64,000 bases of DNA from Anniella stebbinsi (GCA_029215795.1 JARDYH010000005.1:30324001-30388000); one strand, 5' to 3'. Counted from the stretch's first letter, positions 1-11,600 are shown. Numbers and translations are program-made. Notes: generated by a model not told the origin, from the sequence alone.

Positions 1-147
1 TTTGAAATAAGAGAACAAGAAGATAAACAATTTTATATGATTTGGAATTTATTTTATCAATGGTTGGGAAAAAAGATATGGGGATATAACAAAATAGAAA
101 AATTAGTAGTTGAAAACTATTTGAATAACTTAGAATATAGTATATGA
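1..147 (+). pseudogene. L1-type LINE ORF2, extreme C-terminus
   Basis: The window opens inside an open frame of 48 residues ending in TGA at 145-147. It is rich in aromatic and basic residues (FYMIWNLFYQWLGKK near residues 11-25), like the tail of vertebrate L1 ORF2 proteins. An AT-rich 3'UTR and a poly(A)-like end follow directly, as expected for L1. The body of the element lies left of the window. Family call is by resemblance only. Confidence 0.5.
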
Positions 148-452
148 TATACAATCAATAGTAGAGCATACAAGATAAAAATTACAATAAAATAGAGATT
201 ATTTCGTATAAAATGATAAATTGACAATACTGTCAGATGAATAAAAAATAGCTAATTGTTATATAAATATATATTGGACTAAGAATGTGAGTAATTAGAT
301 AAACTGATGATAACTGAAAAAGAATAGTATGGAGAAATGTGATCAATTGACACACTGTAAATTCACTTATGAAGATGGTCTTTAAATATGTTATATGTTT
401 TCTTTTTTGTATGTGTTGGTTTGTTATTAAAAAAAAACAATAAAAAAAACAA
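1..452 (+). mobile_element. L1-type LINE 3' end (ORF2 tail, 3'UTR, A-rich tail)
   Basis: The ORF2 tail (1-147) is followed by about 300 bases of AT-rich 3'UTR ending in two A-rich blocks with AATAAAA (427-452). Composition changes abruptly after 452. This is the structure of a 5'-truncated or left-extending L1 insertion in plus orientation. Confidence 0.5.
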
Positions 453-660
453 TCCTCTGTCAGTCCCCACACCAGAAGCTGGGGGCTGCACAGCAGAAGC
501 AGACGACTCGTCGTAGGACAGAACTCAGTTAAGAAGATTTAAGTGATTATATAAGAGAAATTAAGCAACTGTTCAGTTATTGTAGTGTTTTGCCTAGCTT
601 TTGTGTTATGTCCCTATAGCAACATAAGAGAAAAATTGAGAAAACCCTCAAAAATGTAGA

Positions 661-2546
661 ATGGATACTGAATTTTTGTATAGAAAATGGAAGATCTATA
701 AAGATGGAGCTATACGGTCGCAATATGGGTGTTATAGAGGCCATGAGTTAACTGTTAAATGCATTTGGATGCATGCCCATTGTCCCCGTATGGTGTTCCT
801 GCATGAAGGAAACACTGAATGGAAGTTCCTATCCTGTTATGATGAGTAAGAACACATGACATATGTGTATAATCCAGGATCTGAAGTCTGGGCGGAATCT
901 GAAAGACATAGGAAACCAGTAAAATGTCTGTTGGAGGATCCCCTGTATTCCCAGATGCTATGTGCCAAATGTTTTGTGCACCCTTATGTTAACTTTTGTG
1001 GTTTAACTCACTTTCAGAAATGAACTGGGAACAGCTATATCAGCAGTATGGCCACCTGTGATAACTATTAAACCATGATCTCACTGTACAATGCACCCTG
1101 AAACTGTATACGAAATTAGCCATTGGGAATTTGGATCTACATGTAGTTTGATGTGTGTAAAAGGAAATACTAGTCGAATTTTAGTCCATCTAATGTTAGA
1201 GGGAGAAGGGGAAACTTTAGAGATGTATTACTGTATTGATGAGAATGTTTCAAGAATATGGGTAGAGATTGATGAAGTAGACATCTTTGAACCATTAGAT
1301 GGAGTATTATGTATTCACTGTACAGAGTGAAACTTTGACCACACCCAAGCCCGAATCATGTTAAGAAGAAATTCTATCCTAAAGTGCACGATAGAGAAGT
1401 GTAATCTTATAAACATAGTGATAAAATAAACTTTGTGGTCTGAAGAAATACAAGGGCACACTTACAGTCAGGGTGTTACTCAAACTCTCTATGAGATGGG
1501 GATTTCTTTAAGTGGAAAAGACCGAGTTAGTCTTAAAAAGGCCCATACCGTCAGAACCATTACTAGAATCCCCAATAATGCCAATAGTTAAATCATTCCA
1601 ACTGCCACAGATAAACCCTAATATAGTGAAAGTAATAGAAATTGAAAATCTTAAACAAACTTTTGAAGTAGAAACTAGCTATGGAGACACAAATGCCTGG
1701 ATGGAGTGGGTGAAATATACGGCTTTGAGCCTTAATAAAAGCAATTGTTATCCTTGTACTTCAGGATGTTCAGTAGCACAAATTGTGCCTTTCCCACTAG
1801 GATAGACCACAAACCCCATAGGAATGCATTGCATGTTGGCTTTATTCCAAAAATGAAAGAGCTTGGGGCAACCAAAAGCTGCAATTCCTTGTTCTTATTG
1901 TTCCCAGTGTTAAAGGCAAGAGATATGACCAGCGTTCACTACAGATACTGGAAATCACACAGCTTGTCTCTCACGACAGGGCGGAGAGTTTACCAGAGTA
2001 GTAGGGGAACTGCAAACCTGTGCATATATTAACAATATGACAGGAAAAGGGAGTAGAAACTGGTCCAACATGCAGATAACTCGAGCAGATGTATGGTGGT
2101 ACTGGTGGGAAACTTCTCAGGTATACTCGACCTGAGAACTGGGCAGGCACGTGTGCTATAGTACAATTGGCAATACACTTCACCATGGCATTTGAAAAGG
2201 CAGCACAGAGAGAGACTAGAAATCAGAGAAAACTCGAGAATAGACACATCTTTAACCAGATAATTAAGAGTCATAGTTTGGGAAATAAAAAGGAGTAATG
2301 GTCTCAATTTTAACTTCCCTAATAGTAGTTGCAGGAGTACTGGTTGCTCTAGGATGTTGTATCATCCCTTGTGTTAGAGGTCTGACACAGAGGTTGATAG
2401 AAACAGCTATATCTAAAAAGATACCCTTGGCACCTCCACCATATTCAGATACCATGATGATTGTGGCAGAACCTGAAGAAAATTCAGATGAGATATATGA
2501 ACCCATGTTAGCTACTCCAAGACAGTCATATGAGATAATAGAATGA
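661..2546 (+). pseudogene. Endogenous retrovirus env remnant, broken
   Basis: Several short plus-strand frames lie in env order ahead of a polypurine tract and LTR: 661-849, 1091-1330, 1512-1805, 2089-2298 and 2298-2546. The fourth contains a GTCAIVQL motif resembling the end of the surface subunit of gammaretrovirus-like Env. The last holds a membrane span. The frames are separated by stops and shifts, and the span from about 2230 to 2298 is too short to hold a transmembrane-subunit ectodomain, so that part appears deleted. The gene cannot make a functional glycoprotein. Genus is not certain. Confidence 0.5.
2298..2546 (+). pseudogene. ERV Env membrane anchor and cytoplasmic tail
   Basis: This 82-residue frame starts with about 23 hydrophobic residues, a Cys cluster (CCIIPC) and a basic amphipathic stretch, as in the anchor of retroviral transmembrane subunits. 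An acidic tail follows with a PPPY motif near residues 46-49 and tyrosines near the end. It stops 20 bases before the polypurine tract, the expected place for env. The ATG overlaps the preceding frame's stop (TAATG) and is probably an accident of decay. Confidence 0.55.
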
Positions 2547-2565
2547 AAAAGCAACAGCTGATAAA

Positions 2566-2885
2566 ATAAAAAAAGAGGAGGGAGTTGTGAGAAATATAAT
2601 AATGCTGCTTTTTGAAGAGCAAAAGGCAACGCTAGGTGCTTATTAATTAATCCAAAGAGCAAAAGGCAATATTAATTCAGGAGCAAAAAGCAATTCTAGG
2701 CAGATATTACTCATAGGCACTAGAATAGCAACGGAAAATGTTTGCGGTCCCCAAACAACGAAGTTTAACAGGTGTGTGACCTTTAGAGCGTGAAATTCCT
2801 TGACTTCTTGTATACATAACTAGACCAACAATAAAACTTTATTGCAGTCAACAGACCATTCCAGCTCACAAAATAAGTTACATAC
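2566..2885 (+). mobile_element. ERV polypurine tract and 3' LTR
   Basis: A polypurine tract (AAAAAAAGAGGAGGGAG, about 2568-2584) directly precedes TGTGAGAAAT, a plausible LTR start at 2586. Inside the LTR a GAGCAAAAGGCAA unit occurs at about 2617, 2657 and 2681, a likely U3 direct repeat. AATAAA lies at 2830-2835, followed by a T-rich stretch. The right end near 2885 is not sharply defined. No 5' LTR or gag/pol is in the window. Confidence 0.5.
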
Positions 2886-2889
2886 ATAG

Positions 2890-3705
2890 GACATGCAATT
2901 CACAGAACATGTCAACCCAACCCTGATTCCTTAAATAAGGAGTAATCTACCTGGGCTAAGGTGGGGTACAAAGCTGTGTAGGAAGCTCCCCAGATAATAA
3001 TCGGAGAAGCTTCATTTCCAAGGGGGATCTGGCTCCATGCTCCGAGACTATGGTCAGACATCCACCAAACCTGCGTCAAAACACTGTCCCTCCTAACCAT
3101 GAAGCACGAGGGCATTTGTCTATGTCATCTGCAAGTACTCCTGCTATAGAAGGAATCCATCCTGTTAAGCAGAAATGCTCCAATTCTAATACTTCAGACT
3201 GGATCGCAACGCAATTACTGGACAACAACTCTTCTAGGCAAACTCCGTCATCTCTCAACACCTACGTCTGTACATCCAACTCTTGTGTTCTGGGAGATCA
3301 GAAGGAATGCTTGGACACAATTGTTGAACTAGATAGACTCCACCCAGGACATGTCAACAGCCTCCTAAAAATTATCTCCTGGAACATTGCTGGCTGGAAA
3401 TCTAAATGTAGAGATCTAGACTTTTAAACTTATTTAAACAGCTTCGATACAGTCATGCTCCAAGAGACTTGGTGTGCTGAGCATATTTATGTAAATGGCT
3501 CTGTGTCCCACCATCTTTCCACACTACCAAGTAGTGGTAAAGGTAGAGCCAGACAAGGATTATGTATCCTGGTGTCTTCCTCTCTTGACGCTAGAATAAG
3601 AGAGTTGCCCATTCATTGCTCCTCCGTGCTGGCTTGGTCTTGGAGCAAAGGAGTATTGGGCCAACTTTACTGCTGTTCAGTGTTTATTTTCCCCCAATAG
3701 CTTGT
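2890..3705 (+). pseudogene. Non-LTR retrotransposon fragment with endonuclease N-terminus
   Basis: The frame 3050-3427 ends in ISWNIAGWKSK, and the next piece contains VMLQETW (about 3453-3473). These are the first two conserved blocks of an apurinic-type endonuclease: the metal-binding Asn in SWN and the Glu in QETW. A stop after 3425 and loss of the downstream part show it is dead. Clade not assigned; reverse transcriptase is not attached. Confidence 0.5.
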
Positions 3706-4095
3706 AGAGATGCTGTTCACATTAGCTGGCTTAAAGCTGAAAGGTAATTTTTAGAGCAGTCACATCCAGACCAAAAATTGCAGGATGATTACATGGTTGC
3801 AGAAGCATACTGCGACCTGCCCAATGAGAAGGATCCCCACCTAGTTAAAAAATAATAATTGTGCTGGTAAGCAAGCAATTTTATATTTGCTCACAAGCTA
3901 TACTGAAGCACGCTATGACCTTCAGTGGCTTAGTTTGCACGTAATGAAAAGTCAACTTTTTAAATTGTGGATTGTCATGAACGAGGCAGAAGGCTATTGC
4001 ACACTGCCTGACTGCTCGCTGCAATCCTTACAACTATTTCTAACATTGCCTTCAGCACTGAGACATAATGTCAGGCAAATTTAGTGATGTCCACA
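3706..4095. other. No feature recognised
   Basis: Moderately AT-rich sequence between a LINE fragment and a dispersed repeat. No coding or structured element recognised. Confidence 0.5.
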
Positions 4096-4099
4096 TTGT

Positions 4100-4800
4100 A
4101 GAAGTCAATTAAAGTAGTTCTAAACACCACATGTAACAAAATGACTGTAGGATATACTGCCACTGCCACCACATGCAGCAGAATTTTGAGGTTTGGATCT
4201 ATGAATCTCACTGCTGCTGTCTTTAATAAGATTCCCAATTAGACCTCACTGCTAGGTAATGTTGTCTCAAGTATGTAACCTTTTAACTGCTGCTCCTAGA
4301 ATAAACCCTGTCTACCTAAAAGAAACTCAGCAGCATGGTTCCTATGGCATAGGCATGGGATTGTCACCACCACTTGAGACAACCTTATTGAACAAAAAAG
4401 AAGGTATTTATTAATAGAAATTATTTACAAATAAAAACAAAACACTACTCTTTAAATAATAAGTTCAAATCACTTAAAAGTTCTCAAATAAGATTGCTCA
4501 AAATTCCTAAAAACTGAGAGAATCTTTTTCAGCTGAATAAAATCTGAATAGCTTTTCCTTCAGACCAGATTTCCCTAAACTCCTTCCACAAAACTTAACA
4601 GGTTTGGGAATTTTCCTAAATTTCTCTACAGGAAGGGCCAATTCACAAGTAAGGGTGGCAAATCCTGGGTTAATTTGCTGCAGCGTGTGCCAAGTGCATT
4701 CCATAGCTATTTTGCATATTAAACCTCTAATCGGCCCGATCAAAAGTTGCAATGAGATGTTCCAACCCAGACATTATAGGTTAATCATGAGTTAACCTAC
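4100..4800. repeat. Unclassified dispersed repeat, copy 1 (partner at 9525)
   Basis: The stretch is colinear with 9525-9990. Both hold CTTTAAATAATA, AGAAATTATTTACAA, TCCCTAA and an AATAAAATCTTGATAG-like run in the same order on the same strand. Similarity is patchy, which suggests old copies. No open frame or clear terminal repeat was seen, so the class is unknown (LTR or DNA transposon remnant both possible). Confidence 0.45.
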
Positions 4801-4984
4801 AATTAGCAGCTAACTAGTAGCAAGTATATACAAGAGGAGACAATCCTTCAGGTAACCTGAATTTAATACCAGCACTTTGAATTGGGCCGGAAATGTATGG
4901 GAAGCCAGTGCAGATCACAAAGCATACATTAATATGATCATACAAGTCAGTTAATAATCTTACTGCCATATTTTCTGGCTTGTT

Positions 4985-5305
4985 CTGCTGTGGCATCCTG
5001 GTTGGGGAATGAGCTTACCAGAGAGGTTCCTGGTACCCAAGTGCCAGGTAAAGACCTTTCATTTTCCCAAGCATTTTAACATTTTAGTCTTTTAGTACTG
5101 TTGCTTTAAATCTGCTATTGCATTTTAAGTCTCTGTATTGCTACTAGTTTGTATTGTGCTGTACTTTTATACTGTAGTTTTAAGCTTTTATATTGAATAT
5201 TGTATTTTATGCTGTATTTTGTGGTTTTAATTTTTATGAACTACTCAGACAGCCTCAGTTATTGGGTGATAGAGAAATGTAATTAATTAAATAAATAAAT
5301 ACCGT
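4985..5305 (+). mobile_element. L2-like LINE 3' end
   Basis: The segment begins with a decayed version of the conserved LINE C-terminus (GGGGAATGAGCTTACCAGAG, reading like WNELP.E in L2/CR1 proteins). It runs through a T-rich 3'UTR to TATTGGGTGATAGAGAAATG and an AATAAATAAATA tail. Similar tails are at 43100-43325 and 61190-61252. Confidence 0.5.
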
Positions 5306-5309
5306 GGGC

Positions 5310-5830
5310 CATTCAAAGTTTCCGGACTGTTTTCAAAGGCAGGCTGACATATAACGCATTACAGCAAAGCGGACTATTTTTAAAAAATAATAAATAAAAT
5401 AGCACATTTTTCTCTCACTTAAAAAACACTGTTACAATTAAATCTCATCATAACCATAACTATTAAAGTCTCACAAAATGATAAATGACTCTACTGTCCT
5501 CACACACTTTGAATTACCTACCAATCAAACATTGACATTTATTTCCATTTTTTCGTGCCATGAAATTGGCTGTCAAACCTAACTACCAGCTCTTGCTTCT
5601 TGAAAGTTCTGGGCTTTCAGTTTCTGTTTCTCTGCCTAAAGTCACATGTGCAAAGACATCAGCAAGACAAATTAGTCATTGTTCTGTGCTTACATGGTAG
5701 TGGAGCTGGCTAAGTAGGGCAGAGGAATGGAAAACCCTGATTTAAATTAGTAATTTAAATTGACTTTTTTCTTGCACATTTAAATCACTGACTTAAATTG
5801 GCAAATCTACCCTGCACTGAATCAGTCCAC
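5310..5830. repeat. Unclassified dispersed repeat with ATTTAAAT motifs (partner at 8795)
   Basis: 5385-5680 parallels 8795-9050 with shared TTTCTCTCACTTAAAAAA, TACAATTAAATC, TTACCTACCAATCAAA and a GTCACATGTGCAAAGACA-like run. Downstream, 5740-5830 has several ATTTAAAT palindromes, also seen at both ends of the 8725-11748 insertion. Probably a fragment of the same non-autonomous element. Confidence 0.4.
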
Positions 5831-5854
5831 TCTACATTTAAATGAATCCGCCCT

Positions 5855-5990
5855 GCGTTGCAGCGATAACATGTTGCAGACACTAGTGCAAAATAAGGCT
5901 GCCAGAATGCTGGTTGGTGCTTGGTAATCTGAGCACAGAATAATTTCAAGAGGGAAGAAAGGCAAAAAGAGAACTTCCCCTGTGCCCAGA
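5855..5990 (+). pseudogene. L2-like reverse transcriptase C-terminal scrap
   Basis: The plus strand reads LVQNKAARMLVGA around 5884-5922, matching the conserved QLVQNAAARLV block near the C-terminus of L2-type LINE proteins. Only this block is recognisable. Confidence 0.45.
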
Positions 5991-5994
5991 GCAT

Positions 5995-6950
5995 TTGACC
6001 TGAAGTGGGTTGTCACCCTTGTTTGTTTGTTTGAGAGTGGCCTATCATGACACCAGAACCTAGTGCAGTTTACCTTAGTGTAGTGTGTTAACTACGTACA
6101 AGCCACCTTGACAACCCATGGTTTGTGGTTGCGTTGTTCAGGATGGCTTGTTGTGAAGTTTAAATCCAGCAGAGTGGCTGGTGCATGTTTTACCAGAAAG
6201 GGCTACAGAGCCGCCTGGCAGGAGCAGAGAAAACCCTGCCCTGGCTGCTTCTTGCATTGCTCTCTGCCCTTCTTCCTTCAGCACTTCCATTATTCATTTG
6301 ACAGCAACCAGCTTTATCGCCTTGTGAGCCAAGTTTGCAAAGCTATGTGTATATGTGTGATTGATTTACTTCTTAGTAAGCATGCACACACACCACAATT
6401 CGGGACCATGCCGATTTGGGATTTCACATTTCTTTCTTCCTATTTTCATATCAAAATTACTCACCACGTTAGCGGTGAAAAAAGGGGGGAAATCTTTTTT
6501 CTTTAACCATTTCCCACGAGCAGGAGGATTTCACCATAAAAACATAAGGAAAGAAAGCTTCATTCTCTCCTCCCAAATTGCCATGGCCCAAAATTGATGG
6601 TGCAAACACTTACTCAGAGGTAAGTAAATCATGCAAACACCCACAGCAGTGCTAGCAAGAGAAACGTTGCTCATCCCCAGCTTCAAAGAGCAGCCAAGGA
6701 GGCCATTTTTAAGTGTTAAAGAAAATAAATAAAACCCTCAACATCCTTTTCCTAAAAAGGTAACTGCCCCCTCCAAAGATATAGCATATATATGCCAATG
6801 CAGGTGCTTCACAAGACAAGGTGTGTGTGAATCGAAACACAGCAGGAGTATAAAGGTGTTGTGCTGCAAGGGCTCCTGGGATACAAGCTGTGAGCAGGTG
6901 GCAGGACGAAAGGAGAAATAAACCATGGCAAGTAGGTAAACGGCTGATCA
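5995..6950. other. No gene recognised
   Basis: The sequence holds short open frames without family resemblance. None has conserved motifs or flanking splice sites I could support. Confidence 0.5.
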
Positions 6951-6951
6951 T

Positions 6952-7830
6952 GGGCGAGTTCAGACGACACAATACCAACCATGTGTTAACAGTGAACTTC
7001 ATGGTTGATTATTTATGGGATACTCCTCATAGGACATAATAATCAATCAACCGTGAGTTGACTATTAACTAATTGTGCATTAACAAGCTGATCCCCCCTG
7101 CCCACCCCTCTCTGTCCTCCCATGAGAATCCCCCTCTGTGCAGGGTCTGCATGGGGCTCCCCTGACGAGCCGGACCATGCTCTGCTCCTCCTGTTCCATT
7201 GTGTGGCAGTGCTTCCTTGGATGTGCACGTCACGTCCCTAGGTGGGGCAGTGCGATTGGTGGCTCCCCCACATGTTCGCAGAGAACACGTGGCTTTTAAA
7301 CAGCAAGCTGCAGCAGAAATCCTTTGCATGGGAACAGGAGGACAGCTCAGGGAGGGAAGTCGCCAATCGTGCGCCCCACCCCACCCAAGGATGGGATGTG
7401 CACGACCCAGGAAGTACATGGAGAGCTGCCGATCGTGCCACCCCAACCAGAGAAGTAAGTGGGGAGACGCCAATCATGGCACATGCATGTCCCTAGGAGC
7501 ACATGGGGAGCCGCTGAACGCAGCATCCCATTCTGGAACAGAACATGCATGGCGAGGTACCGACCCCCTTGAGCTGACACATGTCTACGGAGCCCCGTTG
7601 GGCAAGAGCGGCAGGGGTTTCTGTCGCTTTTGCTTCATGACTCTATAGGAATGTGAAATAGTCAACGGAGCCCACTACACAACACAATAATCAATGGTTG
7701 TGCAAATAAGTCAACTCTGCACACCATTGATTATTTGCATCAGTTATTTCAGGGAAGGCTCGCCAGATGCCACAATAGTCAACGGTTGACTATTTAATCA
7801 ACTGTTGACTCTCGTGTCATCTGAACCCAG
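6952..7830. mobile_element. Non-autonomous inverted-repeat DNA transposon (hAT-like), about 0.88 kb
   Basis: The left end GGGCGAGTTCAGACGACACA and the right end TGTCATCTGAACCCAG are inverted copies (core GTTCAGAYGACAC). Inside, further complementary arms built from TCAATGGTTGTGC and TCAACCGTTGAC units flank a GC-rich middle. A decayed relative is at 61917-62340. No transposase frame is present. No clean target duplication was identified. Confidence 0.6.
7355..7545 (+). repeat. Degenerate minisatellite inside the 6952 element
   Basis: Three to four imperfect units of about 45-65 bases are built around CGCCAATCGTG(C) and (A)GTACATGGGGAG. They explain the long open frames on both strands here, which are not genes. 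Confidence 0.4.
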
Positions 7831-8315
7831 TCCATCTGTCAGCAGCAGCATGGCTTAGTGAGCAATAAGCCACGCTGAAAACAAGTCGTGGCGTTGGTTA
7901 ATCATAACATACGTTGGTTAATCATAACGTGCAAACCAGCCCAAAGATTCTTACATAGAAAATTGGATAGTGGTTCTGGGGAGGGAAGTAACATAAGGAG
8001 ACTTGTAAAGAAAAATCCAGTTTTTATCAATACTGACAGAAAGTCTATTCATATTTAGGTTTCTCTTTTTGCAAACTGTATATAGCAATAAAGCTGCATT
8101 AAAATGTACACAGCAATGAAAAAACAGAAAAGCCAATACATTCTTCCAGTAATGTTATTTACTTCAAATAAGAACTCATCATGAATACACTTATAAAATG
8201 GCAAATAATCCTCAAACAAAATTAAACTAAACAGCACCAGCAACTGGAACAAAAAGAAGTAAATTCACCAGCCCTTCATTTTACCAGTGTACCAAGTAAA
8301 AGTGTTGGTCCCTGG
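7831..8315. other. No gene recognised; short duplicated unit at 7880-7935
   Basis: A roughly 23-base unit (GTTGGTTAATCATAAC, at about 7892 and 7913) is duplicated near the left side. The rest is AT-rich with nothing recognisable. Confidence 0.4.
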
Positions 8316-8317
8316 TC

Positions 8318-8400
8318 GACAGCTGGTTGGCCACTGTGTGAACAGAGTGCTGGACCAGATGGACCTTCGGTCTGATCCAGCATGGCACTTCTTTAAGAAA
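8318..8400 (+). repeat. Retroelement 3' fragment, copy 1 (partner at 47640)
   Basis: It contains GTTGGCCACTGTGTGAACAG and a CTGATCCAGCATGGC motif with an AGATGGACC core. 47640-47722 shows the same order. This is a very common squamate repeat end. I cannot say whether it belongs to a SINE or a LINE. Confidence 0.5.
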
Positions 8401-8409
8401 AGCAGCTAT

Positions 8410-8724
8410 TTGCTAGCAATGAATATTTAGGTCCATTTCAATCCAGTTTCAGGCCAGAATTTGATATGGAAATATATTTAGTCACCCTGATGGATGACCT
8501 ATGCCAAGAGAAGTTAGAGATAGTGCAACCTGTTGATTCTCCTGGATTTCTCATCAGCATTTGATAACACTGACCACAATATTCTTCTAGATTAGCTCTC
8601 TGGGACGGGAATGGGCAGCATCACACCACAGACATTCTGTTTTTATCTTGATAAACAGTTCCAGAAGGTGGTGCGGGCGGACTATTATTGTGTCCAACGG
8701 CACTTATTTGATGGTGTTCCACAG
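8410..8724 (+). pseudogene. L2-like LINE reverse transcriptase, 5' half of a split copy
   Basis: The plus strand reads the L2 series in order: an SSFRPEF block (for the usual SGFR), VTLMDDL, a decayed AFDTVDHNILL block, FQKVV, and GVPQ at about 8713-8724. The reading frame breaks right after GVPQ and resumes about 3 kb downstream at 11749 with the residues expected next (GSTLSPVLFNIYM). Stops and shifts make it dead. Confidence 0.6.
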
Positions 8725-9042
8725 GCACAGCAGTTAAAAAATCAATGATTTTTTAAAATTAAATCAGTTTTTTTACATTGATTTTTAATTTTTTAAAAAA
8801 AACATAAATGAAATACTAAATTTCTCTCACTTAAAAAAAATACACAGCTACAATTAAATCAACATATTAAACCTACACTTAAAATTTCATAAAAACGAAG
8901 TTACCTACCAATCAAATATGAGCATTAACTTGAGTTAATCTCATAACAAAAACTCTGTTTGCCCTAAGTACTGGCTCTTGTCTCATGAAAGTTTTTTACT
9001 TTCCATTTCTCTAACTAAAGCCACATGGGCAAAGACACAAAG

Positions 9043-9225
9043 CGACAGTTCACATCTCACGATAAACCACTGAGGGTTCATTCAACCACAGGGTGGGCTG
9101 GCCACCATTTTGAATATGCAAGCCGTGGCTCATCATGCATATTCTAAATAGTGGCTGGTTCACCCTGAAGCACCCCACAGGTGAATTAATCCACAGTGGT
9201 TTACTGTGACGTACAAGCCAGGCCA
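9043..9225. mobile_element. Small inverted-repeat element
   Basis: The left arm CGATAAACCACTGAGGGTTC and the right arm AATCCACAGTGGTTTACTGT are imperfect inverted copies extending about 35-40 bases. No open frame. It lies inside the larger 8725-11748 insertion. Confidence 0.45.
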
Positions 9226-9524
9226 GACTAGATTAGAGATGTGAAGGCCCAGAGAAAAAAATCAAAAAGATTTGGGAAACAGCTTAAACTGGTTACTGCA
9301 GCAGCATCTATCGGTTAAATTCATAACTGCACTTCAGCAAATCAGCAAAAGAGCGCTACTGCGGTAATGGAAACAGCTTAAACGGGCTACTGTATGCTTG
9401 AGCGGGAGGCTTAAACACCACAAGGGAGGATGGGATATCAGCACACTCCTGTGGGACAGGAGGATAAACCAAATTACATGGATTAATGTGACGTCTGAAT
9501 CCATCCACTGTAGCAATCAATTAA

Positions 9525-9990
9525 TATAATTCTAACCTCAATCCTACACGTAAAAAACATTGTAAGTTACCCTGCAACCTGCACCAGATGCAACAGAACA
9601 GAATGTGGGTTGTCCCACTCATATTTCTTTTCTTTTTTAATTAACTTCGAGGCTTAGTTCTACAGAATGCAATGTCACTGTTTTTAAAAGAAGTTTTCAA
9701 TAAGACCTCATCACTATGAATGGAAATTACACTACCACTAGAGGCCACCTTTCAAAATGAACAAAAAAATAAGATGTTCATTAGCAGAAATTATTTACAA
9801 TAAGGGAATCAAATGTCACTCTTTAAATAATAGGTTGATATTGCTTAAAGGTTCTTAAATTAAATATGGCGGCTTACCATTCCTAAGCCAAGTCTTTTCC
9901 AGCTAAATAAAATCTTGATAGTTTTCCCTTCAAATCAGATTTCCCTAAGCAATACCCTACAAACAGGAACAAGTTTCCCTAAACTTCCTT
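9525..9990. repeat. Unclassified dispersed repeat, copy 2 (partner at 4100)
   Basis: See 4100-4800. Shared landmarks here are ACACGTAAAAAACATTGTAA, CAATAAGACCTCATCACTA, AGAAATTATTTACAATAAG and CAGATTTCCCTAAGCAA. Same orientation as copy 1. Confidence 0.45.
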
Positions 9991-10329
9991 ACAAATAGGA
10001 ACACATACTACACCCGTCTTCTTCTGCCTCCAATTCTTCCGGCTTCTTCTGGCTTCTAGGGTATGTAAGATGTTTCAGCGACTACTTGCTGATATTCCCT
10101 CTGGCCAGGCATTATATAGGCACCTAAAATATATTATGTGTATCTTGGTTTGCTCATAAAATTATCATGTTTGGTATATTAAAAAGTATCGTTCATTCAG
10201 AAAATAATTACAAATTTACTGAGTTTACTTTTTAAAGTTTTAAAATATAATTATAATTTTATGAGCAAGCCAAGTTATACATAGTATCACTTTAGGAAAT
10301 AAAGGCTGCTAATGAGCAATTTCGATGGT

Positions 10330-11600
10330 GCCCTGATTTTATTTTATTGCCTATGTGGGAATACTTATTCCCAGCGATATACCTCAACTGATTAAAATAA
10401 ATTTGAATAAGCTGGTAAATGAGATTGCATGAGACATTGATAGATGGGCATCATTAAAGTTGAGTCTATGGGATAAAGTCAACACACTAAAGATGAATAT
10501 TATACGTCAAATGGTGTATGCCATGCGTGGGATTCCTCTACTTATACCTGGCAAATATTTTCAACAACTTAATGCCCTGTTTCATAAATTCTTCTGGGGT
10601 TCTTCCTCACCACAAACATCTTTGAAACGGATGCAGCTTCCAATTTAAAAAGGTGGGTTGGTTTTTCAGACCTTGCTTTGTACCATCAGGCCTATCTATT
10701 GGTTTGCACTAAGTTTTGGTCTTTTCCAGTTTGTTTAGATTTTCCACCCTGGTCAGTTCTGGAATTCTTTTATTTGAATCCTCTTTCCAAATGGATGGCA
10801 CTAGGCTGTCAACATACCAGAATAACTAAATCCCCTCCTACACGCTTGGCTGCTATAGTATCACTATAGTATCTGTGGTGTATAGTATCACGTCAATTAC
10901 AGTTCGATCCATTCTTTCACGCAAAATTGACTTTATGGGGAAATCTAGATTTAAGAATTGGAAAGAAAGTGTTCTTGTGGAGGACATGGATAGGATGATT
11001 TTTACATTGGCTCAATTAATAGGTCCAGACTATGAGTTTTTGTCATTTCCAGATTTATGTGTTAAATAGAATTTACCTACCATGACTGAATGGCAATATC
11101 TGCAATTGCAACACCTGATGGAATCTAGGTTTGGCTCGGCCACTTTTACAGCTTCAGAGCCTCCACTACAGTTGGAAACACAGTAGCTGAACAGGCATAT
11201 CAATCCATATATATATATATATATATATATACTTCGTATCAGTAAATAAATATGAAGCCCAAGGTCTAAGACAGGAATGACATAGAAAGTTGGAGCATCC
11301 TATTTTGCCTGATCGATGGATCGTTGTCTTAGCATCCGTATCTGCAGCTTCTACGGATCTTAGGCTATGTCTTATTCAGCACAAAAAATTGTTTCAGGTT
11401 TATTGGACTCCACAACACCTCTTTCATAAGTTTGTTTACTTTACATAATTACTGGAGATGTACCACACCCAATGCGTCTTTTAGTCATGTTTTGGCAATG
11501 CCCAATAGTTGCCCCCTTTTGGGTGTAGGTCATAATAAGGATAAGCTTTGTATTGAAACACTCTTTAATATGGAATTACACTGAAATAGTGTAAATAATA
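10330..11600 (+). pseudogene. L1 ORF2 C-terminal region, decayed
   Basis: 10460-10648 reads LWDKVNTLKMNIIRQMVYAM, then FHKFFWG and a decayed KGGLVFQ block, the order seen after the reverse transcriptase in vertebrate L1. Near 11455-11520 the frame reads RCTTPNASFSHVL followed by an APFW-like end, matching the L1 C-terminal Cys-His block. Many stops and a TA microsatellite interrupt it. Confidence 0.6.
11207..11231. repeat. (AT)n microsatellite
   Basis: An uninterrupted run of about 12 AT units lies within the decayed L1 fragment. Confidence 0.9.

Noticed and set aside
7199..7648. 149-residue plus-strand frame and several opposite frames
   Set aside because: All fall in the GC-rich minisatellite interior of an inverted-repeat element, and no domain is recognisable.
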